From NCBI RefSeq assembly GCF_008629685.1, contig NZ_VWSF01000003.1:398182-462181 (forward strand): a stretch of DNA of 64,000 nucleotides, given 5' to 3'. The position numbers and the translations under genes are program-made. The notes below the pieces were generated by a model. The model was given only the letters and a program-made list of their open reading frames with translations, was not told the origin of the DNA and did not search any database. Every line of letters starts with the position of its first letter. Positions within the stretch are counted from its first letter, which is position 1. This document shows positions 28,508-36,872 of this stretch, in pieces. Source of the DNA: Adhaeribacter rhizoryzae (GTDB lineage: Bacteria; Bacteroidota; Bacteroidia; Cytophagales; Hymenobacteraceae).

Positions 28508-29818
28508 TCAGGATTTGGGTTTAGCTTTCTTTTTAAAATGCTTTTGCGCAAAGGCAATATGTTGCTGCCAATCGTAGGCATTTATGTCGTGCTTGCCATT
28601 GCGAATATGGTAGCCAATAGTTTCGCCGACGGGCTTTTCTACGGGCGGCATTTCGGTTACGCCCAAACCTTTTTTCTGGTAGAGCTGGTAAACGGGTTCG
28701 GCTTGGAGGGCACTTAAAAATTCGCCCCGCGGGTCAGCCCACTGGTCTTCTAAGGCACTGTTTACATACAAAGGCCGGGGCGCCATTAATGCCAGCAGCA
28801 TGTGCTGGTCTACGGGCATTTTTTCGGGGGCCTGGTTGTAATTTTTATAAGTTGGGTTAAACCAGTGCGGGAAAGACCGGTTAATTTGGGCAATGGTTTC
28901 GCCGTAGTTCCGGCGGGCCAGCGCCGCGCCTCCTTCACCGGAATCATTAGAAATAACCAGGGCAAACCGGTTATCGTTGGCGGCCGCCCACAAAGCCGCT
29001 TTGCCAATGCGCGAATGGCCCGTTAAAGCTACTTGCCCGGCGTTAATGCTTTTATCTTTTTCGAGGTAATCCATAATACGGCTCAGGCCCCAGGCCCAGG
29101 CCCCAATCGCGCCCCACTCGTCTTCTTTAATTTTTAATTCATCATTCAGCGTAGTCCGGATTCCTGTTTTCCAGCCATCCACATGGTCCGGCTCTAAATC
29201 GCCGTAATAAGCAGTAACCAACGCAAAACCTTGTTTCATGAGTTCTTCTACGGGCCAGCGGCTGGCCTGTAAACCCCGCGAGGCTTCGGTAGCTTTGTTG
29301 TTAACCACGCCTTTAGGGTTATTATTAACCCAGCGCGTTGGCAGCAAAATTCCTTTATCTGGGTGAATACTTTGGTTGCCGTAAAAATTAAGCCCTACAA
29401 AAGCAGGCACCGGCCCTTGTACTTTGTTAGGTATATACAGGAGTACTTCCATGCTGGGTGCATCGGCCGCCGGCGTAAAATAAATAGTAACCTGTTTGCG
29501 TGTTGCCAATCCGTTAAGGGCATTTTTATTTTCGTTCCGGATTTTAAAACGCAGCCCGGCCGGCTTGGCTGGCATTTGCCCGTAAACATGCTCTTTAAAT
29601 AAATTAAGTACATCCGGACGGGCTTGTTGCTCCCATTGCCGGGCCGTAGTTACCGCCGTACCATCCGGCAGCCGAAGCGGATCGGGTAAGGTATACGTAC
29701 CCACTTTGGCTTCATCGTAATTAACCGTAATGCCCTGCCCCTGGGCCAAATGGATACCGCCGGCAAATGCAAGCAGCCCGGCCAGCAGCAACCCGAAACC
29801 TGTATTTTTTATATGCAT
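28508..29818 (-). CDS. CE15-like glucuronoyl/acetyl esterase, secreted
   Basis: The 436 residues begin with a signal peptide (about 1-28, ending LAQGQG). The alpha/beta-hydrolase core carries LTGHSRIGKAALWAAA with the probable nucleophile S269, SNDSGEGGAAL with E295 and NGKHDINAYDW with H410, the arrangement of carbohydrate esterase family 15 (usual motif GCSRxGK). CE15 enzymes split ester bonds between lignin and glucuronoxylan; other sugar esters are possible. No xylanase or SusC/SusD pair lies beside it, so it is not in a visible polysaccharide-utilisation locus. Confidence 0.85.
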   Translation of the reverse strand: MHIKNTGFGLLLAGLLAFAGGIHLAQGQGITVNYDEAKVGTYTLPDPLRLPDGTAVTTARQWEQQARPDVLNLFKEHVYGQMPAKPAGLRFKIRNENKNALNGLATRKQVTIYFTPAADAPSMEVLLYIPNKVQGPVPAFVGLNFYGNQSIHPDKGILLPTRWVNNNPKGVVNNKATEASRGLQASRWPVEELMKQGFALVTAYYGDLEPDHVDGWKTGIRTTLNDELKIKEDEWGAIGAWAWGLSRIMDYLEKDKSINAGQVALTGHSRIGKAALWAAANDNRFALVISNDSGEGGAALARRNYGETIAQINRSFPHWFNPTYKNYNQAPEKMPVDQHMLLALMAPRPLYVNSALEDQWADPRGEFLSALQAEPVYQLYQKKGLGVTEMPPVEKPVGETIGYHIRNGKHDINAYDWQQHIAFAQKHFKKKAKPKS

Positions 29819-30001
29819 CTTACTTATTACTCAGGATTATTCTAAGGTTAAATTTGGGATAAGGTAGTTAGTTTTAACCTGGTCTGCAAGAATCCGGGAC
29901 TAAACCAGGCCCTATATAGCGTAATAAATATTTTTGCGCCCATCTGCAACCATTTACCGGCGCAGGTACTCTTTATTATAAAGCCTTTATTATCTGTAAT
30001 T

Positions 30002-30577
30002 ATGAACTTAAAATGGTCAGGCGCCTTGCTGGCGTGCCTGCTTTTAACCTTAAATGTATTTGCCCAGGATTCTACCCAAATTGCACCAGAAAAGCCCTTG
30101 GCCAATAAGGCATATAAAACCGCTATCGGCCTTCAACTAACCGGTATAGGCACGGCTTTGGCTAACCCTAAAGGTTTAAGCGTAAAACATTTTGTCTCTT
30201 CGCGGGCGGCTTTGGAGTTTAACATCACACCGGGCGGACGCAATATTGTAAGCAGCAACCTGGCGGTACTGCGCCACTTTCAAATCTCCGATGCGCCGCA
30301 GCTACAGTGGTATGCCGGCGCTGGCGTTAATTTCGAAGTTTACCGGTATCCGCGCAACCCCAATATTCCGGACCCTGGCGCCAGGGTAGTTGCCAATACC
30401 ACTACCTTAATGGGCGTGCTGGGCGCCGAATACCAGCTACCTAAATTGCCCTTTACGATTTCGGGGGATATAAAAAAAGGATTTTTTGGTTTTACCCACC
30501 GGGGCTCGGAAAACCGGTATAATATTATTAATGGCTTACGGCCCAGTATTTCTTTCCGGTATACTTTTACAAAATAG
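30002..30577 (+). CDS. Secreted beta-barrel-like protein
   Basis: The 191 residues have a signal peptide (MNLKWSGALLACLLLTLNVFAQ, about 22 residues) and then short alternating strands with aromatic ends, finishing in GLRPSISFRYTFTK, a C-terminal strand ending in an aromatic-plus-basic residue as in small outer-membrane barrels. ALEFNITPGG and GAGVNFEVYRY are further strands. No family beyond generic outer-membrane beta-barrel can be named. It converges with the exonuclease gene 41 bases away. Confidence 0.72.
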   Translation: MNLKWSGALLACLLLTLNVFAQDSTQIAPEKPLANKAYKTAIGLQLTGIGTALANPKGLSVKHFVSSRAALEFNITPGGRNIVSSNLAVLRHFQISDAPQLQWYAGAGVNFEVYRYPRNPNIPDPGARVVANTTTLMGVLGAEYQLPKLPFTISGDIKKGFFGFTHRGSENRYNIINGLRPSISFRYTFTK

Positions 30578-30618
30578 CAGCCAGGTGGTTCTGCTGGCAG
30601 GGCGGCTAGCCGGCGGGC

Positions 30619-31191
30619 TTAATAATGCTGGCGCAAAAGCCGCACCACATCCAGGGCATCGTCCAGGGCATCGTGGCTAACCGTAACATCTTCAAAACCA
30701 GCCCGCCTTTTACATTCTTCTAAAGAAGGCAATTTTTGATCTTCTTTAAAATTTATATAATACATGGCCGGGTCCAGAATTTGTTGGCTAATCCGGATAT
30801 GATCGCGCCAGTTAGGTAAGTTTTTCAGAAAGGCTAAATCAAAAGCAGCAAAGTTTTTACCGGCCGCCAATATCCGCACGTAATCTTTTCCTTCATCGGT
30901 TTCGTAACCATTATTCAATAAAAAATCTTTAAACTGCTGGGCCAGTTCGGGCGCTTCGCAAAACTGCGCAGCCCCGGTGGGCTGCACCAGTTCCTGAAAA
31001 ATGCGCGCATTTAAATTAAAAGCAAAAGCTTGGCCGGTATATTCCGGGTGTTTAACAATGCGTTTAAAGCGTGGTAAATTCTGCAGGTCGGTATTTTTAT
31101 TGGTGTTTTCTATTATAGCGCCAAATTCAATTATTTGGTGGCGGGCCGGGTTGGTACCGGTGGTTTCGAGGTCGATGGAAACGTAGTGCAT
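30619..31191 (-). CDS. DnaQ-like 3'-5' exonuclease (DEDDh)
   Basis: The 190 residues hold the three exonuclease motifs: Exo I VSIDLETTG with D7 and E9, Exo II AAFDLAFLKNLPNW with an Asp near residue 106, and Exo III HDALDDALDVVRLL at the C-terminus giving the catalytic His and last Asp. It is a stand-alone domain, so it could be an RNase T/oligoribonuclease-like RNase or a proofreading-like DNase; the sequence does not decide. It has no neighbours on its strand. Confidence 0.88.
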   Translation of the reverse strand: MHYVSIDLETTGTNPARHQIIEFGAIIENTNKNTDLQNLPRFKRIVKHPEYTGQAFAFNLNARIFQELVQPTGAAQFCEAPELAQQFKDFLLNNGYETDEGKDYVRILAAGKNFAAFDLAFLKNLPNWRDHIRISQQILDPAMYYINFKEDQKLPSLEECKRRAGFEDVTVSHDALDDALDVVRLLRQHY

Positions 31192-31408
31192 GTGCCTTTA
31201 TACTTAATATTTATTATTTTGGATGTTGTCACCCTTAAAGTTTAAGCTGATTACCAACCCAAATGTCGCCGCCACATTTAAAGCGGTAAGCTATGTTCCT
31301 GAATTTTACCGGGCAATATTTAAGAACATCGTTAAAGGCAGGCCCATGAAAATTGGAAATTTATTATTTAATTTATAGATTTTACCTTTCGGTTTAAATA
31401 TTAGTAAG

Positions 31409-31867
31409 ATGAAGCTTTTAAAAAATAGTTCAGCATTGTTTAACGCTGCAATTTTTTTATTTATAACCGGTTGTGCTACGCCGGGTGCTGTTACGGGCAC
31501 TACCCAGCCGGCACCGCAAGAGCAGGTAACCACCGAACGTACTACCTTAGAAGGCAAATGGGATTACACCATGAGCAACCCGGAGCAAGCGCCTTTTTCG
31601 GGTGTATTAATGGTGCAACGCGGTGGCTCGGCCGGTTATACCGGCTGGATATCGGTGAGCACTATTGATTACGAAGCTCAAACCAAGGTAACCAAAGCCG
31701 AAATTCACGGCGAAAAATTTACGTACATCGGCGAAGTGCAAACCCGCGTTGGCTCCTACCCTTTTGAATTAACCGGTATTATTAGAGGCGATAAAATGAC
31801 CGGTCAGAACAAAGTAAAAACTGAGGATGGCCCCGTTATTTTTAATTTAACTGCTACCCGCAAGTAA
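31409..31867 (+). CDS. Small lipoprotein, paralogue 1 of a tandem pair
   Basis: The 152 residues begin with a lipoprotein signal ending in FITGC, then a Thr/Pro/Ala linker and a domain of about 100 residues (GKWDYTMSNPEQAPFSGVL ... GYTGWISV ... AEIHGEKFTYIGEVQ ... GIIRGDKMTGQNKV ... ATRK). This domain is clearly shared with the next gene. The pattern of short strands resembles a lipocalin-like fold, which is inference. Function unknown. Confidence 0.78.
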   Translation: MKLLKNSSALFNAAIFLFITGCATPGAVTGTTQPAPQEQVTTERTTLEGKWDYTMSNPEQAPFSGVLMVQRGGSAGYTGWISVSTIDYEAQTKVTKAEIHGEKFTYIGEVQTRVGSYPFELTGIIRGDKMTGQNKVKTEDGPVIFNLTATRK

Positions 31868-32073
31868 GAAATACCAGGCTTATAATCCTTTAAATTTTTA
31901 CTGCTAATTAACCCGACGTTACGGCTAAGTAATTCAATATTACCAGGCTTTTTAATTCATGCTAAAATAGCTTAGTGGCTTACCGGCGCTTTTTAAACAG
32001 GTGGCTACCCTAAATTAATTAATTGATTCATAATATTTTATATAATTAATTACAATCACTTAAAAACACCTTT

Positions 32074-32541
32074 ATGAAAAAACGCTTAATTACTTTTGCG
32101 GCGGCTGGTTTGGCTGCTTTTACTTTTACCACGGTATTAGCTAATTCGCAATTAATTGCTACCGGTTTAACCCCACGCACGTTACCGGTTTTGCACGCTT
32201 TAAAACTAGTGGCTGAACTGGAAGGAAGATGGGAATTTGTAATGACGCCTCCCGAAAGAGATGCTATTACCGGGGTATTATCGGTGAAGCGCGGCAGTGG
32301 ACCCGCCGGTTACGCCGGCACCATTCTGATAAACGAACTGCAACAGGAAAAGCCGACCAAAATTACCAAAGCCGAAGTAACCGGCGAAAAATTTGTGTAC
32401 GCCGGCGAAGTAATCCTGGATTCGGGCACTTATACTTTTGAAATGAGCGGTACCATTAAAGGAAACAAACTGGAAGGTCAGACCAGGGTACAGGAACCGG
32501 ACGGGGTGGTTATTTATAAGTTAGAAGCTACCCGCAAGTAA
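32074..32541 (+). CDS. Small secreted protein, paralogue 2 of a tandem pair
   Basis: The 155 residues start with a signal peptide (about 1-24, no lipobox Cys) and carry the same 100-residue domain as the gene before it: GRWEFVMTPPERDAITGVL, GYAGTILINE, AEVTGEKFVYAGEV, GTIKGNKLEGQTRV, KLEATRK. The two genes are 206 bases apart on the same strand. One is a lipoprotein and the other is not, so the copies may act in different envelope places. Confidence 0.78.
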   Translation: MKKRLITFAAAGLAAFTFTTVLANSQLIATGLTPRTLPVLHALKLVAELEGRWEFVMTPPERDAITGVLSVKRGSGPAGYAGTILINELQQEKPTKITKAEVTGEKFVYAGEVILDSGTYTFEMSGTIKGNKLEGQTRVQEPDGVVIYKLEATRK

Positions 32542-32746
32542 AATTTTGCTTTAATAAGTAGTGCAGCCTTGTTGGTAGCCGGAAATTTATAATAATACAC
32601 CGGTTAATAACAGGGCTGCTTTATTTTGCTTTTGCTCGGGGCCAATATTTAGGCTGCGCAGTTTCTAAGCGGTGTTGCCTTTTGCCCTAAGCTTTCGTAA
32701 ACAGTTATACAGCTTTTGGTTTAATATTTTCGGGTGAGGCTTAGCT

Positions 32747-32959
32747 ATGAAAGAATTTAAGTTGGTTTATACCGGGTTGCAGCCCCGCAACCATTTGCTA
32801 CAATGGACAAAACCTTCTATAGCAGGTGGGCTTAATTTTTTAAAACCAAGCGGCCCTCTAAAAAAACAGCCCCCTACAAATTTAACAACAGACGAAGCGG
32901 AAGTGAGCAGCCCGGTTTGCTACGCCGGCAAAGAACAATTTAGACCAGGCTTCGAGTAA
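32747..32959 (+). CDS. Doubtful small frame
   Basis: A 70-codon frame with no signal peptide, no membrane segment and no recognised family. Codon choice is not clearly protein-like. It is listed only because the 480 bases around it (32,542-33,024) hold nothing else. Confidence 0.2.
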   Translation: MKEFKLVYTGLQPRNHLLQWTKPSIAGGLNFLKPSGPLKKQPPTNLTTDEAEVSSPVCYAGKEQFRPGFE

Positions 32960-33024
32960 GGGCTATTAACGGCTTGGTGTAAAGGATTGCTTAAATTAAC
33001 ACAAAGCTTGGTTGCTGGTTAGTT

Positions 33025-33258
33025 TTAAGAAATATTACCTACCTCCCAGATTATTTCTCCGTTTTGTTCTTTCTTGTAAAATTCAATCTGGTGGGAACTA
33101 TCACCCAAGCCAGCGTTATCAGCATTACCACTGCGGGTAACCTCTTCCTGGTGTTCCAATTCATCTAACGAAACCGAAATTTTAATGCGGTCATTGGGAT
33201 GCTCCTTCGGAGGTGGCAATTTTTTCCAGGCAACAATGAGTAATTTGGTCGTATCCAT
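33025..33258 (-). CDS. Small hypothetical protein
   Basis: The 77 residues are soluble and acidic, with KLLIVAWKKLPPPKEHPNDRI then ISVSLDELEHQEEV and the end GEIIWEVGNIS. No family is recognised. The steady mix of charged and hydrophobic residues looks protein-like. It lies in an orphan-rich, AT-rich zone before the eCIS cluster. Confidence 0.5.
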   Translation of the reverse strand: MDTTKLLIVAWKKLPPPKEHPNDRIKISVSLDELEHQEEVTRSGNADNAGLGDSSHQIEFYKKEQNGEIIWEVGNIS

Positions 33259-33396
33259 AAGCTAATTTTTCCCCTTTATACGGGAGCTTTGGTTAATTAA
33301 ACCAATTTGTATTGCTTTTTGCCTGATTTTCAGTTTTTACCTAATGCTTTAGTCAGGGCTGCTATGCGGGAATGTATTTATTATGTTGTCAGGAAA

Positions 33397-33582
33397 TTAA
33401 GGTAATTGGCTTTTCAGGTCTACTTTACCCCAATTCAGAACACGCTTGTTATTGTCTGAGACAATGGAATCTGAAAAAGACAATAATACATATACTAAGA
33501 AAAGAAGACCAAAAAAAGCCCAGATAATATGAGTAAGCGATCCCATTCTCTCCAGCTTATTGATTAAGCTTTTACCTTTCAT
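33397..33582 (-). CDS. Small single-pass membrane protein
   Basis: The 61 residues have a basic N-terminus (MKGKSLINKLERMG), one membrane helix (HIIWAFFGLLFLVYVLLSF, about 18-36) and a short polar tail. No family is recognised. The design is that of a small inner-membrane protein. Confidence 0.45.
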   Translation of the reverse strand: MKGKSLINKLERMGSLTHIIWAFFGLLFLVYVLLSFSDSIVSDNNKRVLNWGKVDLKSQLP

Positions 33583-33931
33583 TTAAGCAAAAAAATTTAG
33601 TAAAATATTAAACAGTACTCTTTATTATACTTATAACGTATAGGATTATAGCTTGGATACTTTTGCTCACCGTTTTTTTTCGGGCATATAAATTAGTATG
33701 ATTCCTTTATAAGCTAAGTTCTAGTTTAAAATAAATTTATCATAAAACCAAAGCGTTTTTTTGCTAATCCAGCTCTTTGCTTAAACCGCTGTACTAACTT
33801 ACTCTAAATCAGCAGGCATAAAATTAAAATACCATTTTTGGTTTAGTGGTATTCTCTTGCTCTAAAAACTCTAATACAGGATAGATCCTTAGCATGTTGC
33901 AGCGCTTACCTATTGCTTTGGCACTCTATTT
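33583..33931 (+). other. AT-rich intergenic stretch, no gene seen
   Basis: About 350 bases without a convincing frame, hairpin terminator or RNA gene on either strand. Confidence 0.5.
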
Positions 33932-34144
33932 TTATTGAGCCCGCTGCTCAATTTTATTTGATAAAGCAGGTAACACATAAAACAACAACGAGTAACCAAC
34001 TAAAGCTGTTAGCAGGGCTGCTCCATAAAAACTAATCTGCCACCAAAGGTGCGTTTCTAAACCAATAGAAATCCAAATTAGAAGAACCAATAAAAAATGC
34101 GGTTCATTATTTCTGTTCAGAATTTGTGTAAATGTTTTAAGCAT
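33932..34144 (-). CDS. Small two-helix membrane protein
   Basis: The 70 residues contain two membrane helices (about 17-34, HFLLVLLIWISIGLETHLWW, and 37-57) and end in a charged tail NKIEQRAQ. No family is recognised. It is the last small gene before the degenerate region that precedes the eCIS cluster. Confidence 0.45.
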   Translation of the reverse strand: MLKTFTQILNRNNEPHFLLVLLIWISIGLETHLWWQISFYGAALLTALVGYSLLFYVLPALSNKIEQRAQ

Positions 34145-34623
34145 GAAACCAGTTAAAAGAATATTACGAATGCAAACATATTAAAAACATTATAATTAAT
34201 AAAATACAAATAGCAATTATATTTAAAAATTACAATATTTTATGAGTTTACTATTCAAAAGAATTTTTCTTAGCTAATATATAAAAAATTAATATTTATA
34301 AAGTACAACTCAATAAATGTAAAACTACTGGCACTTTCTTTAAATTCTGGAATATTCTTACGCTACAAGAACTATTTATATACTCAACAATAAGCCATTA
34401 TCACTAAAATAAAACCATTTACCTTAAATTTATTGCTCAATTTTTAGCTATGAAGTTTCTAAACAACAGCTTCATTTCAAAATAATAACTGAAACAAACC
34501 TTAATAAAGTATAAATATCCTTAAAACTGCTAAATACTTACATTTTAAGCAAAATAGCATAATCCTTAACTGTGCATGATAGTTAAGCAACTGCATAGTT
34601 AATTTTTAATACAAATATTAACT
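34145..34623 (+). other. Very AT-rich intergenic stretch
   Basis: Nearly 480 bases with very high A+T and no open frame worth naming on either strand. It marks a sharp composition change before the eCIS cluster. Confidence 0.5.
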
Positions 34624-35015
34624 ATGCAAATGGGTGCGATTTTAGCAATTGAAAGAACAACCGATATGGCTTTTATTTTGGAGAAAATAATTAATACCGT
34701 AGCCTTAGGTACCCGGAACTCATATATGTTACATTGGGCCTAGCCACGTTAAAAGAACAATATATGGTAACGAAGAAAGTATAGAAACTTTAACCGCTTT
34801 AAGTAACTATATAAAAGAGAAGCTTTGGGAATAATACGTAGTATGAAACTTGCACCACAAACTTCAGCAGGATTTGGATTGGGTAAAAGCCGACATACCC
34901 TTTAACCAGAAAGAAGAATTTTGTTTATAGGCCTAAGACGATATTTACAATTTAGGTGATTTGTTAAAGCAAAATTGCCATAATGCGGTAATGGCAAGGG
35001 GTATTATATTTGAAT
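34624..35015 (+). pseudogene. Decayed reading frame of unknown family
   Basis: Coding-like peptides appear in turn in different frames, broken by stops and shifts. From 34624: MQMGAILAIERTTDMAFILE on to HWA and a stop. In the next frame IGPSHVKRTIYGNEESIETL runs to a stop near 34833. In another frame LHHKLQQDLDWVKADIPF is followed, after two stops, by DDIYNLGDLLKQNCHNAVMA. This is the pattern of a gene with several frameshifts. I cannot name the family. Confidence 0.4.
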
Positions 35016-35023
35016 GCTGTAGG

Positions 35024-36352
35024 CTAAACCATTTTACCTTCTTTCTCCATTTCTTTTCTAATGGCAATTTCTAAAATATCGTTAGTTATAGCGGTTAGGT
35101 TCTGCGTTAAAAATTCGAGGCAAACCCGTTGTACTACGTTAATAATACCCGAACCCGTTAGTTCGTACTTTTGCGCAATATTGGCTAAATCAACTGCATC
35201 GGCCAGTTTGGCTTGCTGGGGTAAGGCTTTTTCCCAAAGTATTAGCCGCTCAGCTGCATTTGGTTTTGGAAAGTGTACCACCGAATGAAAACGCCGCAGC
35301 ATGGCATCGTCTATATTGCTTTTCATGTTAGAAGCCAATATAACGACACCCGGATAACTTTCGATGCGCTGCAGCAGGTACGATACTTCCTGGTTGGCGT
35401 AGCGGTCGTGGGCATCGCGCACATTGGTGCGTTTGCCAAACAAAGCATCGGCTTCGTCGAAGAACAAGATCCAGTTTTTATGCTGGGCTTTATCAAATAT
35501 TCTGGACAGGTTCTTTTCGGTTTCGCCAATATATTTTGAAACAGTCTGGGACAGATCGATCCGGAATACTTCTAATTGGGTATGTTTGCCTAGTAAAGTA
35601 GCGGTTAAGGTTTTGCCGGTACCGGGCGGACCGTAAAACAAACTGCGGTAACCCGGTTTAATTTTTTTATGCATGCCCCAGCTATACAACAAAGTATGGT
35701 TGTGCTGCAGCCAAATTTGTATATCCCTGATTTGCTGTTGCGTGTAATCGTTCAGTACCAAATCGCTCCACTCTTGTTCGGTAGCAAGGCGTTCGGCGGC
35801 AAACGCATTCGAGAACCGGGGCGGCAATACTTTACCCAAGGTAAATAATTCTACGACTTCTTCGTCTAAAAGCAGGCGGCCGCTCATGGTTGGCTCGCCG
35901 GCCTTAACCGGCTCTAGTTGCAAAATGCCACTCTGGCTTAGCCAGGCATTATGATGCAATAAGGTTTGTATTGGCAGGCGCTTTTCCAGGTTACTACCGG
36001 CCAGCACAAATAGGGCCGTTTCGCCGGTAGGCAATATTCCCCGGTGATTCAAGCCTTTAACCCCACCAAACTCCGGAAAATCACCACCCTCCGGAAAAAA
36101 CTCCTGAATAAGATGGGAATAAAATGCCGGTTGCAGGTGCGGCACCAAGGCCAGCAAAATAATTATTAATTCTTCATCCGTAGGAATATGGTTTTTAAAT
36201 ATTGCTTTAAATCGTTCTGTATGCAGAATAGCCTGGCTGCTGGCTTTATCGAAAAGAAAATCGCTGGTGGCAGCGCCGGTATAATGGCGCAAGCGATTTT
36301 GCACCAGCAAATGCACAAAATCCAGCACGCGTTGGTGTAAATTTACTTTCAC
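35024..36352 (-). CDS. eCIS AAA+ ATPase (Pvc15-like)
   Basis: The 442 residues have an N-terminal helical domain (about 1-190) and a C-terminal AAA+ module with Walker A GPPGTGKT (241-248), Walker B ILFFDE (295-300), sensor Asn342 in ASNMKSN, and the Arg pair R353-R354 in AMLRRF. eCIS clusters of the Afp/PVC family carry such an ATPase, thought to help sheath or cargo assembly or recycling. It is the last gene of the cluster and overlaps the preceding stop by four bases (ATGA), showing translational coupling. Confidence 0.9.
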   Translation of the reverse strand: MKVNLHQRVLDFVHLLVQNRLRHYTGAATSDFLFDKASSQAILHTERFKAIFKNHIPTDEELIIILLALVPHLQPAFYSHLIQEFFPEGGDFPEFGGVKGLNHRGILPTGETALFVLAGSNLEKRLPIQTLLHHNAWLSQSGILQLEPVKAGEPTMSGRLLLDEEVVELFTLGKVLPPRFSNAFAAERLATEQEWSDLVLNDYTQQQIRDIQIWLQHNHTLLYSWGMHKKIKPGYRSLFYGPPGTGKTLTATLLGKHTQLEVFRIDLSQTVSKYIGETEKNLSRIFDKAQHKNWILFFDEADALFGKRTNVRDAHDRYANQEVSYLLQRIESYPGVVILASNMKSNIDDAMLRRFHSVVHFPKPNAAERLILWEKALPQQAKLADAVDLANIAQKYELTGSGIINVVQRVCLEFLTQNLTAITNDILEIAIRKEMEKEGKMV

Positions 36353-36864
36353 GCTTCGGTATAAGGTTGCAAAATTAATTTCATTTCGGCCGGATTACCG
36401 GGTTTGGCATCGCGGTAATACATTTGCGTTACTTCCGTGGGAATAGCTTCTTTACGATATACCCAGGTTTTGGTAGTAACCGGTCCTAAATCTTCTACCT
36501 CCTCTGTTTCCGAGTTCGGCTCGCCCAAGGCACGCTGCAAATATTCATCTACTTCCTGGCATAAAGTTGTAAAAATTGCCAGTGTCATTTTTGTGGCTTC
36601 TTCTGGGTCATACCGGACCAAAGCTTCAATAAAATTTACTTTTTGCTCTTTATCGTAATAATACACCACCTTATATTTATCGCGGTAGCCCCGCTGAAAG
36701 TTTAAGGTATAAGCAACAAAGTGCATTATTTTGGTTTCTTTTTCAAACTTCTTACCTTCCAGTTCTTTAACCGCGGCAATGGGCGTGCCCAAAGCAATAC
36801 CCCGGAATAATGTGCCGCGCTCCGGTTTTATTATTTCTGTAAAGAATTTACCAGGTTTTTTCAT
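36349..36864 (-). CDS. Unknown 171-residue protein in the eCIS cluster
   Basis: No family is recognised. The protein starts MKKPGKFFTEIIKPERG, has a stretch GIALGTPIAAVKELEGKKF that recalls PDZ-free envelope or chaperone-like folds only vaguely, then alternating strands such as DKYKVVYYYDKEQKVNFIEA and acidic helices (DPEEATKMTLAIF, EVDEYLQRALGE). No signal peptide. It sits eight bases after a DUF4157 gene and overlaps the ATPase gene, so a chaperone, adaptor or immunity role for the DUF4157 proteins is possible (inference from place only). Confidence 0.75.
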   Translation of the reverse strand: MKKPGKFFTEIIKPERGTLFRGIALGTPIAAVKELEGKKFEKETKIMHFVAYTLNFQRGYRDKYKVVYYYDKEQKVNFIEALVRYDPEEATKMTLAIFTTLCQEVDEYLQRALGEPNSETEEVEDLGPVTTKTWVYRKEAIPTEVTQMYYRDAKPGNPAEMKLILQPYTEA

Positions 36865-36872
36865 TGGTGCTG

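Noticed and set aside
32747..32959. 70-codon plus-strand frame as a confident gene
   Set aside because: No signal, domain or convincing composition; kept only as a doubtful entry.
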